Source of the DNA: Pirellulaceae bacterium
GTDB taxonomy: Bacteria; Planctomycetota; Planctomycetia; Pirellulales; Pirellulaceae
Reading direction: 5' to 3'
DNA: 64,000 nucleotides
Assembly: GCA_022448645.1 (NCBI GenBank)
Contig: JAKVBZ010000013.1
Location: 31,542-95,541, forward strand
Made by a program: the position numbers and the translations under genes. The notes below the pieces were generated by a model. The model worked only from the letters and a program-made list of their open reading frames with translations. It did no database searches and was not told the origin of the DNA. Below, piece by piece: positions 37,291 to 45,971 of this stretch (position 1 is its first letter; every line of letters begins with the position of its first letter).

Positions 37291-38637
37291 ATGCCAGAAA
37301 TCCAACCGTTTCGTGGCCTGCGTTACGATCTCGGGCATGTAGGTTCGCTTGCCGACGTCGTCGCGCCGCCCTACGATGTGATCGATTCCGTCCAGCAAAA
37401 CGAGCTGTACAAGAAACACTCAGCCAATGTTGTGCGGTTGATTCTTAATCGAGAAGAACCTGGTGATCAGGGTGCGGATGCTCGTTATCGGCGCGCTGCA
37501 CAGTTCTTGAGGAATTGGACTCGAGAGGGAGTTCTGGTTAGCGAGCCTGAACCTTCGCTTTACGTATACCATCAGCAATTTGACCACGATGGTATTCAAG
37601 TAACACGCCGCGGCTTCATGTGTGGCGTGAAATTACAGCGGTTTGGTGAAGGTCAGATCTATCCACACGAAGAAACTCACGCAGCCGCCAAACGAGATCG
37701 CTTGGCACTAATACAGGCTTGTCAAGCTAACCTCAGCCCAGTATTTGGGCTTTATCCAGATCCTCAGAATGTAGCGCAGGAGTTGCTCGATGCTGCCACA
37801 CAGAATGTGTTGCCGGTGGCTGCCGAGGACCATTTAGGTGTGATGCATCGAATGTGGTCCGTATCCGATCTGGAAATCATCAATCAGGTCTCTGCTGTTT
37901 TGGCGGATCAGCCGTTGTACATTGCTGACGGACATCATCGATATGAAACTGCTTGTAATTATGCCGACGAGCTGATTCAAAAATCAGCCATCGACAAACA
38001 GCATCCTGCGAATTTCGTATTGGCGATGTGCGTCAGTATGGAAGATCCTGGTATGCTCGTTTTGCCCACACATCGATTATTTCGCGGTCTGCCAACGATG
38101 ACTGCGGAAACGCTGGCCAACCGAATCGGTGACAGAATGCGTTTGGAGCCATGTGGGAGAGGTCCAGAAGCGGCCGTACAAGTCTGGCAGCAAATCTCTG
38201 ATAGACAAGAACAAGGTATGATGGGGTTCTATACCAGGGGAGATGATGTATGGACATTGGCAACCATTACTGATGGAGGCCGGGAACGAATGGACCAACT
38301 TGCTGGCGAACAATGTGATTGCTGGCGGCAGTTGGGCGTTAGTATTCTTCACCGACTGGTGATGGAAGATTTGTTGGCAACGACAGATTTGCCCCGTCCC
38401 ATGTACGTACACTCCGTTGAGGAAGTCGTGCATGGTTTGCAGCATGGAGATGCTGTCGGACGCGATGCGACGGGCCAAGCTGGAAGTGGTGGCCACTTTG
38501 AACTCGCATGTTTGGTCATGCCTGCCTCTTTGGACGATGTTCGGGAAATAAGCCACCAGGGTGAGCGGATGCCAGCCAAGAGCACTTATTTCTATCCCAA
38601 ACTACTCAGCGGTTTGGTTTTTAATCCGCTGTCGTAA
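37291..38637 (+). CDS. DUF1015 family protein
   Basis: 448 residues, the usual family length. It begins IQPFRGLRYDL and continues VVAPPYDVI and SANVVRLILNRE, then YPHEETHAAAKRDRL and YIADGHHRYETA, all hallmark DUF1015 motifs. The conserved His/Glu/Asp residues suggest an enzyme, but no reaction has been firmly assigned. It lies 12 bases behind ahcY on the same strand, so the two are probably cotranscribed; whether this reflects a shared role in methyl or one-carbon metabolism is only a guess. tRNA-Pro follows on the opposite strand. Confidence 0.88.
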   Translation: MPEIQPFRGLRYDLGHVGSLADVVAPPYDVIDSVQQNELYKKHSANVVRLILNREEPGDQGADARYRRAAQFLRNWTREGVLVSEPEPSLYVYHQQFDHDGIQVTRRGFMCGVKLQRFGEGQIYPHEETHAAAKRDRLALIQACQANLSPVFGLYPDPQNVAQELLDAATQNVLPVAAEDHLGVMHRMWSVSDLEIINQVSAVLADQPLYIADGHHRYETACNYADELIQKSAIDKQHPANFVLAMCVSMEDPGMLVLPTHRLFRGLPTMTAETLANRIGDRMRLEPCGRGPEAAVQVWQQISDRQEQGMMGFYTRGDDVWTLATITDGGRERMDQLAGEQCDCWRQLGVSILHRLVMEDLLATTDLPRPMYVHSVEEVVHGLQHGDAVGRDATGQAGSGGHFELACLVMPASLDDVREISHQGERMPAKSTYFYPKLLSGLVFNPLS

Positions 38638-38702
38638 CCGTACGTCGCCAGCTGTGTGACGTATTCTGGTTTCCGCTCAAATGGAATCGGGAAAAGAAGA
38701 AG

Positions 38703-38777
<75 letters not shown>

Positions 38778-38833
38778 AAAATAATGGTCGATCCATCGTG
38801 GATCGAATCTCGGAAAACCCACTGATGCTCCTT

Positions 38834-38862
38834 ATCATAACTTGCTAGCATCGGTTCCGCAA
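38834..38862 (-). promoter_or_regulatory. putative promoter for tRNA-Pro
   Basis: On the minus strand TTGCGG (38862-38857), 17-base spacer, TATGAT (38839-38834), about 55 bases ahead of the mature tRNA 5' end. A palindrome CGATCCA-TCG-TGGATCG (38789-38805) lies in the leader. Confidence 0.45.
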
Positions 38863-38993
38863 TCGCAACCTGACTGCGTTTGTTATTTGCCAAAGATGTG
38901 GTAGTGACCCATCGCCAGCTGTCAGTCAGTAGGCGACAAACTCTGTACAAGCCGAATGGCTGGTACCATCCCAAACCATAAAACCATACGTTG

Positions 38994-39020
38994 AAAACCC
39001 AGGTTTTGGGATGGGGTTTT
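38994..39020 (-). terminator. terminator overlapping the parB stop codon
   Basis: AAAACCC (38994-39000) and GGGTTTT (39014-39020) pair perfectly. On the minus strand the stem follows the parB TAA directly and ends in GGGTTTTC. The T-stretch is short but the symmetry is clear. Confidence 0.5.
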
Positions 39021-40026
39021 AACCGGCTTCACTTTGCTGACTGTCCCTGTCTCCCAGTAATTCATGAATTCGGTCGAACTCGTTTTCGTTGGAAAAGTGT
39101 ACGATGATACGTCCTTTTCCTCGGGATCCCTGTCGGATTTCCACTTTTGTTCCAAGGGCAATGCGTAACTTTTGTTCCAAAGAGGCGATGTGATGGCTGC
39201 GTGCCCGCGATTTGGTGCGGCTATTGTTTTGTACGTCGCTTGGCAACTCGTCATCGTCTTGACGAATAAGTTCTTGAACCTGGCGTTCAATGTCGCGAAC
39301 GCTGATTGATTCTGTCTCAATTCTGGCGGCGTATTCGAGCTGAAGCCGTTCGTCTCCCAAGGGAAGCAACGCACGCGCGTGTCCTGTGGAGATCTTGCCT
39401 TGACGCAACGCGTCTTGGACTCCGGTGGGTAGTTCGATCAGTCGGACGAGGTTAGCAATCGTGGAACGATCGATTTTAATGCGACGAGCCAAGTCTCCCT
39501 GGGTGCAGCCGTGTTCTTGAATATAGCGTTGGAACGACAACGCCTTTTCGATCGGATTGAGATCTTGGCGCTGCAGGTTTTCTACGATGGCCAATTCGGC
39601 TACCAGACGATCATCAGCTTCTCGAACTCTGGCAGGAATTTCATTCCAACCAGCGTGGATCGCGGCACGCAGACGGCGTTCGCCGGAAATCAATTGATAT
39701 CGCTCGCCAACACGCCTTACAACCACAGGTTGGAGCATGTCGTGCTCTTTGAGGCTTTCTGCAAGAGATGCAATTTCCGATTCCGTAAAATCTCGCCGTG
39801 GTTGAAACGGATTGTTATCGATTTCGTAGACTCCCAACATGACTAGATCAGTTGGGGTTGGGTGAGTTACTTCTTCGAAATCTTCCGCATCGGGGTTGAA
39901 GACACGTGGTTGAGGCGGAGATTCTACGGGCTCTGTTGGCGACGGCTCGTCGAGCTCGTGCTCCAAAGTCGTCGATTCTCCTAATAGTGCGGCTAATCCA
40001 CGGCCCAATCGACGGTCTTTCGACAT
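39019..40026 (-). CDS. parB: chromosome-partitioning protein ParB
   Basis: 335 residues. The N-terminus RRLGRGLAALLG matches the ParA-contacting segment. The CTP-binding/clamp region follows with NPFQPRRDF, LISGERRLRAA (GERR box) and ENLQRQDLNPIEKA. The parS-binding helix-turn-helix is TQGDLARRIKIDRSTIANLVRLIELP, and a C-terminal dimerisation domain ends the protein. ParB loads on parS, slides as a CTP-dependent clamp and recruits SMC, placing chromosome origins. It is downstream of parA in the same operon; three parS sites lie upstream of parA. Confidence 0.96.
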   Translation of the reverse strand: MSKDRRLGRGLAALLGESTTLEHELDEPSPTEPVESPPQPRVFNPDAEDFEEVTHPTPTDLVMLGVYEIDNNPFQPRRDFTESEIASLAESLKEHDMLQPVVVRRVGERYQLISGERRLRAAIHAGWNEIPARVREADDRLVAELAIVENLQRQDLNPIEKALSFQRYIQEHGCTQGDLARRIKIDRSTIANLVRLIELPTGVQDALRQGKISTGHARALLPLGDERLQLEYAARIETESISVRDIERQVQELIRQDDDELPSDVQNNSRTKSRARSHHIASLEQKLRIALGTKVEIRQGSRGKGRIIVHFSNENEFDRIHELLGDRDSQQSEAG

Positions 40027-40128
40027 GTCAAATCCTTCCTGTTGTTTTTTGTGTTCCTGCTGGGGATCGAAAAAGTCTTTCTCGCTTCGATGGCCAATGC
40101 CAGAAAGAATCTGGTATGAAAGTACGAA

Positions 40129-40866
40129 TCACATTACCTCCAGGCATAGTTCGGTATATGCCCAGGCGCCTCTTGAACGTGGTGCGTACTCCAACACCGA
40201 ACGTCCGTAGCTTGGTGCTTCGGCCACAGCCACATCACGAGGAATGACGGTATTGAATACGATCTCACCAAAAAATTCTCTGACTTCCGCCTCCACTTCC
40301 TGAGTTAACTCTAACGACTCGTCATACATCGTCAGGACGATGCCGCCGAATTCTAGATGAGTCTCAGAACCCTTCATCACTTCGCGTATTACCTGAATCA
40401 TTTGTGTTAGCCCTTCCATGGCGAAGTATTCACATTGGATAGGCATTACCACCTCATTTGAGGCTGACAGTGCTGTTCGTGTTAGCTGTCCCAACGAGGG
40501 AGGACAGTCAATGAAAACGTATTCAAAATCCTGGATGTCCCCGGCAAGATGCGCTCGCAACCGACTTGCTTGAGCCTGCTCTGGTCCTGCCAGGATCTCG
40601 ATGTCCCGGAAACTTCGACTTCCTGGCAAGAGACTTAGATCTGGTGGGTTCAGGATATTGACTGATTCCTGCAATGCACGCTCGCTTACCAAGGGATGCC
40701 GATCTAATGGTGTGACGCCCATTCCTGATGTGGCATTGCATTGTGGATCCAGATCCACGAGCAACGTGCGTCGGCCTGATAGGGCAATCCCGTAGGCCAA
40801 GTTCGTCGCCGTAGTGGTCTTTCCCACGCCTCCTTTTTGGTTTGCCACACACAGTACGCGGGCCAC
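40129..40866 (-). CDS. parA: chromosome-partitioning ATPase ParA (Soj)
   Basis: 245 residues from GTG 40866, with GGAGA 8 bases upstream; the frame is open to 40950 but without a ribosome site. The deviant Walker A is ANQKGGVGKTTTATNLA near the N-terminus, then LLVDLDPQCNATSG and the switch-like VFIDCPPSLGQLT. This is the short chromosomal Soj type without an N-terminal DNA-binding domain. It forms ATP-dependent gradients on DNA that pull ParB-parS complexes. It is followed by parB after 102 bases. Confidence 0.96.
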   Translation of the reverse strand: MARVLCVANQKGGVGKTTTATNLAYGIALSGRRTLLVDLDPQCNATSGMGVTPLDRHPLVSERALQESVNILNPPDLSLLPGSRSFRDIEILAGPEQAQASRLRAHLAGDIQDFEYVFIDCPPSLGQLTRTALSASNEVVMPIQCEYFAMEGLTQMIQVIREVMKGSETHLEFGGIVLTMYDESLELTQEVEAEVREFFGEIVFNTVIPRDVAVAEAPSYGRSVLEYAPRSRGAWAYTELCLEVM

Positions 40867-41160
40867 TCTTAGGTCTCCAACATCTTTAGAATGGGGGTGG
40901 CGGATTCTAGTGGCGGACGGGAATTTGATGAAATACCACTTTAACGTCATCTAATCGGGAATCTCCATCGATTTGCGGAAACGAATGAGGTTCGTGGTTC
41001 AGAGGGTTCGGTAGCGGGGAAACATCAGAGTTCAGGGTGGAAGCGTCTTGTGTCAGCAAACAGGAACGAGCATCTAGCCATACACGTCCCGCGTCTTCAG
41101 CCCACACTAGCCGAGCTAGGCTCAAAAACAGGCCAGCCGTATTTGGGGGCCGTTTTGCTA

Positions 41161-41176
41161 AGTTTCACGTGAAACT
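41161..41176. promoter_or_regulatory. parS site 1
   Basis: AGTTTCACGTGAAACT, a perfect 16-base palindrome matching the bacterial parS consensus TGTTTCACGTGAAACA at 14 of 16 positions (only the outer bases differ). Confidence 0.93.
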
Positions 41177-41196
41177 TACATGCTGCGCTTTTTGCC

Positions 41197-41212
41197 TGTT
41201 TCACGTGAAACT
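41197..41212. promoter_or_regulatory. parS site 2
   Basis: TGTTTCACGTGAAACT matches the parS consensus at 15 of 16 positions. It lies 36 bases from site 1, centre to centre. Confidence 0.95.
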
Positions 41213-41247
41213 CCTGGATTCCGGGAGCTGCAATGTTTACGTAAAAC

Positions 41248-41263
41248 GGTTCCACGTGAAACT
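41248..41263. promoter_or_regulatory. parS site 3
   Basis: GGTTCCACGTGAAACT; the inner 14 bases GTTCCACGTGAAAC match the Bacillus-type parS variant. It lies 51 bases from site 2. A shortened look-alike TGTTTACGTAAAAC sits just beside it at 41234-41247. Confidence 0.9.
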
Positions 41264-41794
41264 GGTCATAACGGGTAGCTGACATCGAGAGCTTTCCGTT
41301 TTCTGCTTCCGCACTTTGAGGGTTTGCTGTTGTGTCTCGGTGTGGTACTTCGTCATAGGGTGGGTATAAGTACGCCTCTGTGTTTCCACACTACAGATCC
41401 GCCGTTTGTAGGTAGGAGCTTGAGTCTCAAGGCAGCCCACTCGTTGGATACAAGTTCGTTCCTCGGATTTGTCGTTGCAAACCTTTACCGTACCGGTAGG
41501 AGCTTTTGGTTTACAGACGGACAGGCAGTAGGCGTATTTCTCTTGAGTCCTTGCTGGACAAGAAATCGTGAATTCGATTTCTTCGGTAACGAAATGCGAT
41601 ATCCAGACTCGCTGGCCATTGTTCTAACGTGTATGAAGTGTTTTCTGCGGACGCTGGAGATTTTAGTGCCACACACATTGCTTGATGTCAACGATCGAGT
41701 GAGAGCAAGTCATCAGACTGGCGCTAGATAGTTTTACACTGAGATTTTTAGTCGCTGTCCCCTAGTCGTGGGGAGTGTTTCAGCGTGGGCGAAC
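41264..41794. other. intergenic region between parS cluster and Cys-rich gene
   Basis: About 530 bases in which I see no convincing gene. A plus-strand open frame (41324-41731) has no ribosome site and a composition unlike its neighbours. GGTAGGAGCTT occurs twice (near 41410 and 41491). The parAB promoter probably lies in or near the parS region at 40870-41160; I could not pin it down. Confidence 0.4.
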
Positions 41795-41832
41795 AAAAAA
41801 AAAGGCCGAAATCACTGGGATTTCGACCTTTT
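41795..41832 (-). terminator. terminator of the Cys-rich protein gene
   Basis: On the minus strand AAAAGGTCGAAATC (41832-41819) pairs with GATTTCGGCCTTTT (41813-41800) with one mismatch, loop of five, and runs into a T9 tract (41803-41795). It lies 58 bases past the stop codon. Confidence 0.88.
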
Positions 41833-41890
41833 GAGATGACGTGTTGTTTTCGCTTAAATCCGGCTTGTATGGATTCAAGGCAGTTGTCGC

Positions 41891-42292
41891 TTAACGTCGG
41901 AAAACGACAAAACGAAATTGCGGATGATTGGAAAGACTGGCACTGGTTGTTTCTGCAGCGGCGTCACCTTCAGCCGGGGCGTCGGGTACATCGTCGCCAG
42001 CGTCTTCGGCGGGAGCCTCTCCGTCACAGGAGCTAGAGCATCCAATGTTGCAGCTGGACAGTTTGGAGCGTAGGGCACTTAAAAGACCACAGACATCGTG
42101 CTTCAAAATGCCACACTTCAAAAGGCCACAGCCATCGCAATCGGCCTCACAGGAAACCGAACAAGCTGGTTTGCAGCTGTCGCCACAACCATCTAAAAGC
42201 TTGCCTTTTAACAAGCCACCAGCGTTTGCTGTACTACTAAGAGCGAGGAACGCCAAACAAAAGGCAGCCTTGTACACAAAACTTTGTCGCAT
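41891..42292 (-). CDS. small secreted Cys-rich protein
   Basis: About 133 residues from ATG 42292, with AAGGAGAG just upstream. A clear signal peptide (basic start, hydrophobic core to about residue 20, cleavage near ANA-GG). The mature part has about 13 Cys in residues 36-90, in spacings such as CGDSC-KPAC-SVSC-EADC-DGC, then an acidic Ala/Asp/Glu/Pro-rich stretch and a basic end (FRFVVFRR). The Cys pairs suggest many disulfides or metal binding. I do not recognise the family. It has its own terminator and a strongly structured leader, which points to a well-expressed single gene. Confidence 0.75.
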   Translation of the reverse strand: MRQSFVYKAAFCLAFLALSSTANAGGLLKGKLLDGCGDSCKPACSVSCEADCDGCGLLKCGILKHDVCGLLSALRSKLSSCNIGCSSSCDGEAPAEDAGDDVPDAPAEGDAAAETTSASLSNHPQFRFVVFRR

Positions 42293-42318
42293 CACATTCT
42301 CTCCTTACAATTAATGTC

Positions 42319-42390
42319 CCCAGAAGGTGAACATGATGTCGCGATACTACGAGGCCTTTACGAAAGCCCTCAACACGCGACATCCCCTGG
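42319..42390 (-). promoter_or_regulatory. structured 5' leader of the Cys-rich gene
   Basis: GATGTCGCG (42335-42343) and CGCGACATC (42376-42384) are perfect inverted copies. Inside lies a second stem, GAGGCCTTT with AAAGCCCTC (one mismatch), and outside CCAG/CTGG extend the pairing. On the minus strand this long hairpin ends only about 15-20 bases before the ribosome site of the Cys-rich gene. Could be a control element or an mRNA-stabilising structure. Confidence 0.5.
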
Positions 42391-42689
42391 AAAAAAATCG
42401 AAATGACCCACGATGCACGTGAAAGCCATTAACTCGTTAGTTGTGTGGTGTGAATTTGTGGAGTGGTAAAAAGGTAGGATGGATCTGCTTTGCGTAAACA
42501 CTCAAGTTGAAGGCATTAAATGTGAGCGTTTTTCGACAAAATCAAGTATCCAGTCTGGGTTGTTTAGGTTAACAGCGTAGCGTGTACTGTCAAGCCGGGA
42601 TTGCAAGTCAACCAGCGAACTCAGCCAGTGAAAGTTCAGTCAATGCTTGTACAGAAAAAAACGGTCTTTTATTTGTTTGGTGGTGGGGC
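42391..42689. other. intergenic region, nothing further recognised
   Basis: About 300 bases between the Cys-rich gene leader and the end of the KAP-like gene, both on the minus strand. It must hold the promoter of the Cys-rich gene. Near 42416 GCACGTGAAAG resembles half of a parS site but lacks the left half. No gene seen. Confidence 0.4.
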
Positions 42690-44195
42690 TCATCCGGCGG
42701 CAATGCCTCGGTCGAAAGCGTCTTGTTCTCGTTGGTAAACAGCCAATACAGATTCAAATGTTTCATTGGGGATTTTCCACACGGGCTTAGAATCCGTGTG
42801 TGCCGTAGCGTGTGCGACGAGCAGGCGATACAGGAATTTGAATAGGTGTCTAGGAACACGCAATGTTCGAAATGCGTCTAAGATGCGCGTCTCGCTCACG
42901 GAATCATCAAACAGGTCACATAGGGTAGGAGAAGTTCCGTCGTTGGCACACGCTTTGATCCTGGCATTGGCGACGTCGTACAGCGCCTCGCCTGTCCATT
43001 CCAATGCCCGCACCAAATTCTGTTTGTCGAGTCGAGCCCTTTGAAAGAACATATTGTCTTCGCGATCTACGTAAGAAACGAGCTCAATCGGCAGCATAAG
43101 TTTTAAGCCGATTCCGGACTGTTTGAGGAATTTATTGTCCAGCATGGGCCATAGTAAAGCCTTCATGAGGTCAGCCGAGCCGTTGATAATGTGAGGTTCG
43201 TCCAAGCGATCGACCAGAACGATGATCCCCGAATACCCCATTCCATTGAGTACGCTTTGCAGCTTCGCAAAAAGTTCGTAGCGATCATCAGTACGGTCGA
43301 AGGCGGGTAGCGGCTGAGCTGACAGTTCCGATCTACTGAAGCTCAACAGGATTTTTCGCAGATTACTGACTTCGATGTTCCCAACGCGTACATTTCGAGC
43401 AATTTTTCGGGCCGTCCAATGGCAACGAATGAACTTCCATAGCCAGGGTGTCCATGCTGCTAGCACTACCAGCAAGTACAGCCAGAAAGGCCGTAACCAA
43501 TTCCATTGACCGTAATATGCCAACGCAGCAATGATGGCCAATACGAGAGTGGTTCCGGTTGTACCGGTAGCAAAATGTCGCCAAGATTGAAACGAGCGAA
43601 ATTTCAGCGTTTTTCGAAGCCGGGTCCATCTTCCGAAGATTGTTTCCGATGTCGAGCGGTCGTAGCAGGCAGCGAGTAATAGTAAATCGCGAGCCTGGTG
43701 GCGATTGAGTCGAGAGATTCCAGATGCCTTAATGTTGTTTGGTGTATGAGGACTGGGACTAGGTACATCCAGAATACTATCCACTAGACCAGTGATTCCC
43801 AGCGTCAGAATCCCATCCATGTGGTCCCAAAGCTTCCAATGGCTCAACATGCGCTCAACCCGTCGTCCGTGGCGTCCTAGATTCTGGCGGAAACGATCAA
43901 GAAATGGATTAAAGTCGTCGTAGTGAATGATGAATAATTGCGCATCGGGGTGGGCTTGGTTGTGCTCCTCCAAATGTTGAGCTATTTGAAGACGCATGGC
44001 TGTTTTGCCGGAGCCTTTTTCGCCAAAAATAATGGCGGTCGAAGGGTCTTGCGGATCGCCGAACACCTTATCCCACACTGGATGATGAGTGCCTTGGACA
44101 CAACCGTCTTTAAAGACTGGATCTGTTTGGGCATCTTCTTCCGCGAACGGATTCTTTTGGATGCAGTGGTGTTCCAGTAGGTCTTGAATGTTCAT
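42690..44195 (-). CDS. KAP-like membrane P-loop NTPase
   Basis: 501 residues. Walker A is GEKGSGKT at 58-65; the Walker B-like strand is GIIVLVDRLDEP at 323-334. Two membrane helices (about 212-228 and 236-256) lie between these motifs, the arrangement characteristic of KAP NTPases, where helices are inserted into the P-loop domain. The C-terminal ~150 residues are helical and basic. KAP proteins act at the inner membrane face; some are linked to phage exclusion or signalling, others have no known role. The gene is alone between the Cys-rich gene and a GYF_2 gene, all on the minus strand with long gaps. Confidence 0.7.
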   Translation of the reverse strand: MNIQDLLEHHCIQKNPFAEEDAQTDPVFKDGCVQGTHHPVWDKVFGDPQDPSTAIIFGEKGSGKTAMRLQIAQHLEEHNQAHPDAQLFIIHYDDFNPFLDRFRQNLGRHGRRVERMLSHWKLWDHMDGILTLGITGLVDSILDVPSPSPHTPNNIKASGISRLNRHQARDLLLLAACYDRSTSETIFGRWTRLRKTLKFRSFQSWRHFATGTTGTTLVLAIIAALAYYGQWNWLRPFWLYLLVVLAAWTPWLWKFIRCHWTARKIARNVRVGNIEVSNLRKILLSFSRSELSAQPLPAFDRTDDRYELFAKLQSVLNGMGYSGIIVLVDRLDEPHIINGSADLMKALLWPMLDNKFLKQSGIGLKLMLPIELVSYVDREDNMFFQRARLDKQNLVRALEWTGEALYDVANARIKACANDGTSPTLCDLFDDSVSETRILDAFRTLRVPRHLFKFLYRLLVAHATAHTDSKPVWKIPNETFESVLAVYQREQDAFDRGIAAG

Positions 44196-44481
44196 CGCAA
44201 GTACGACTGGTCTGAAGTTCCAACGTTGTGTAAGTGACCGATGCAGTGATTCCGAAATTACGGTGTCAGTCAGGGGGAGTGTTAGGTAGGAGTGATAGTT
44301 GGCGAAAGGTGTTTGAGTACGATCCTAAGACGACGTGTTGGCCGTGAGCGGTTAACCTCTCAATGATTCAGTTTCCAGTTTTCGGAAACCAATTCTGCCC
44401 GGGAGAAAGCTGATTCGGTGTGCCCAGAATCATGGGAGGGTGTCAGGGAATTATAGCCCGACGACAAATGCCCACTCGAGC

Positions 44482-45390
44482 CTAACTGTTTTTGAGCACG
44501 TGTAACAAGGCTGGAATGAGAGTCAGGATTCCGAATCCAAGCAATATAACGATTAGAAGGGACAGATTGTTTTTTTTCTTGCGATGGGATATTCTGCGCG
44601 CTGAGGAGAGTCCAGACGTCTCGTTGCTATCTGTTCCTGCCGCTATGAAATAAGTGTTTTCTGGCAGATTTTTGCTGTCAGCATCCTGTGGATTCAAACT
44701 ATTCGCGTCTTCCAATCTGGAAGGCACAGGCGGAGGTGATATTTCCTCCCATGCTGTGACGGGTTCAGTCGGGGCAATAAGATGCCGTTGGATGTTAGTA
44801 CTAGGAAAAACCTGTTGAGCGGGTGCCCAGGTTTCCCAACCCTCTCGCCAAACCATGGCATCGGCTCTCACACGACCTTCTGATAGCCAAGTTTGCATGA
44901 TTGCCGAAGTGGCCGGACCGAATTGGCCTCCGGATCCGGCTCTTACGTACCAGACGGCGTCCGGTGCCTCTAGCAAAGCTGGTGAGGTGAGCACGGATGC
45001 CAGCGCACCATGGCGAGCGACATCATCGCCGCTGACTGAATGATAGTTGGTGAGATTACTGTTTGTGAGTGGTTCGCCGATGAATTCGTGTTCTGGTTCC
45101 ACAATTTCGTGGACCAGTGGTTCGTCTGGCTGTGTGCTGCTTGGTGGAATCGGTTCGCTAGAAGTCTGAGCGTATTCCGCAAACGCCGCATGCGTTTCCG
45201 ATTCGTTTCCAATCATTTCTGGAATATCTGCAATTTCCGGAATATCTGCAAAACTGACATCTTTCTGCTGGTCAGTTTCTTGGGGAATCCGCACTTTGGC
45301 TCCGCAATGCGGACAGATTCCCTTCTTGCCGCTAAGAAATGACTTAACGTGCAGTTTGTGTCCCTGCGGGCAGTAAAATTTGATTCCCAT
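44482..45390 (-). CDS. zinc-ribbon / GYF_2-domain membrane-anchored protein
   Basis: 302 residues. The N-terminus is a small zinc-ribbon-like unit: YCPQGHKLHV and GICPHCGAKVRIP. A GYF_2 (DUF4339) domain at about 148-200 reads VWYVRAGSGGQFGPATSAIMQTWLSEGRV then DAMVWREGWETWAPA. One C-terminal membrane helix (about 278-298) ends the protein, so it is probably tail-anchored with its domains in the cytoplasm. GYF_2 domains likely bind proline-rich partners. Function unknown; the layout is common in planctomycete proteins. Confidence 0.82.
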   Translation of the reverse strand: MGIKFYCPQGHKLHVKSFLSGKKGICPHCGAKVRIPQETDQQKDVSFADIPEIADIPEMIGNESETHAAFAEYAQTSSEPIPPSSTQPDEPLVHEIVEPEHEFIGEPLTNSNLTNYHSVSGDDVARHGALASVLTSPALLEAPDAVWYVRAGSGGQFGPATSAIMQTWLSEGRVRADAMVWREGWETWAPAQQVFPSTNIQRHLIAPTEPVTAWEEISPPPVPSRLEDANSLNPQDADSKNLPENTYFIAAGTDSNETSGLSSARRISHRKKKNNLSLLIVILLGFGILTLIPALLHVLKNS

Positions 45391-45971
45391 CAGTTCTAGA
45401 CTCTACGAGTGGACGGCAAGCTAGCGTGAATGGAAAAGTGTGTGTTGGCCTGAAATCGAAATTTTCCCGACTGACGCCTCGAAAAAATTAGTCAGGGTCC
45501 CGTACGTAATTCTGCATTGGGGATTGTAAAGTCAGGTCCGTTGGCAGCGATTGTTTGGGAAAGAAGGCCGGTTTTGCTCAACCACTTTTGAGCTGTCCGC
45601 GCCAACATTCCAATTTGTACATAGAATTATACATAAGGCTAGGTGTCAGTGAAGTTTGGGATAGCTACTGCGTTGGTCGAATATGGCTGGCAAAAACCCC
45701 AATGTATTGACGCTGAAAGTCGGTTTCTGTCATGGAATTAGGCAGTTTTTGTGGCGAGGGTTGGCTTTTTACATTCCTGAGGATTGTACTACGGCAGAAT
45801 GCTCATTTCGTAGCAAGCGAGCGTTTTCAGGAGAAAAATCGGCCAAATTGCTAGTTGCTTGCGAGACAGGTAAAAAAACAGTACTGTTGAAGCAAGAAAG
45901 AGATAGATAGTTTTTGTTCTGTGGGACAAGGCATTGTTTTAATTTCCTGATGTTCAAGGGGCGCAACAAGA
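45391..45971. other. 581-base divergent intergenic region
   Basis: The GYF_2 gene (minus) and the ClpP-like gene (plus) diverge from here. A short plus-strand frame at 45683-45910 lacks a ribosome site and has no recognisable features; I do not call it. No clear promoter or repeat was recognised. Confidence 0.4.

Noticed and set aside
41324..41731. 135-codon open frame next to the parS cluster
   Set aside because: No ribosome site, Cys/Arg-rich translation unlike the neighbours, no homology recognised by eye.
42412..42427. Possible fourth parS site near the Cys-rich gene
   Set aside because: Only the right half CACGTGAAA matches; the left half of the palindrome is absent.
45683..45910. 75-codon open frame on the plus strand
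   Set aside because: No ribosome site, no recognisable pattern, and it sits in a long non-coding gap.
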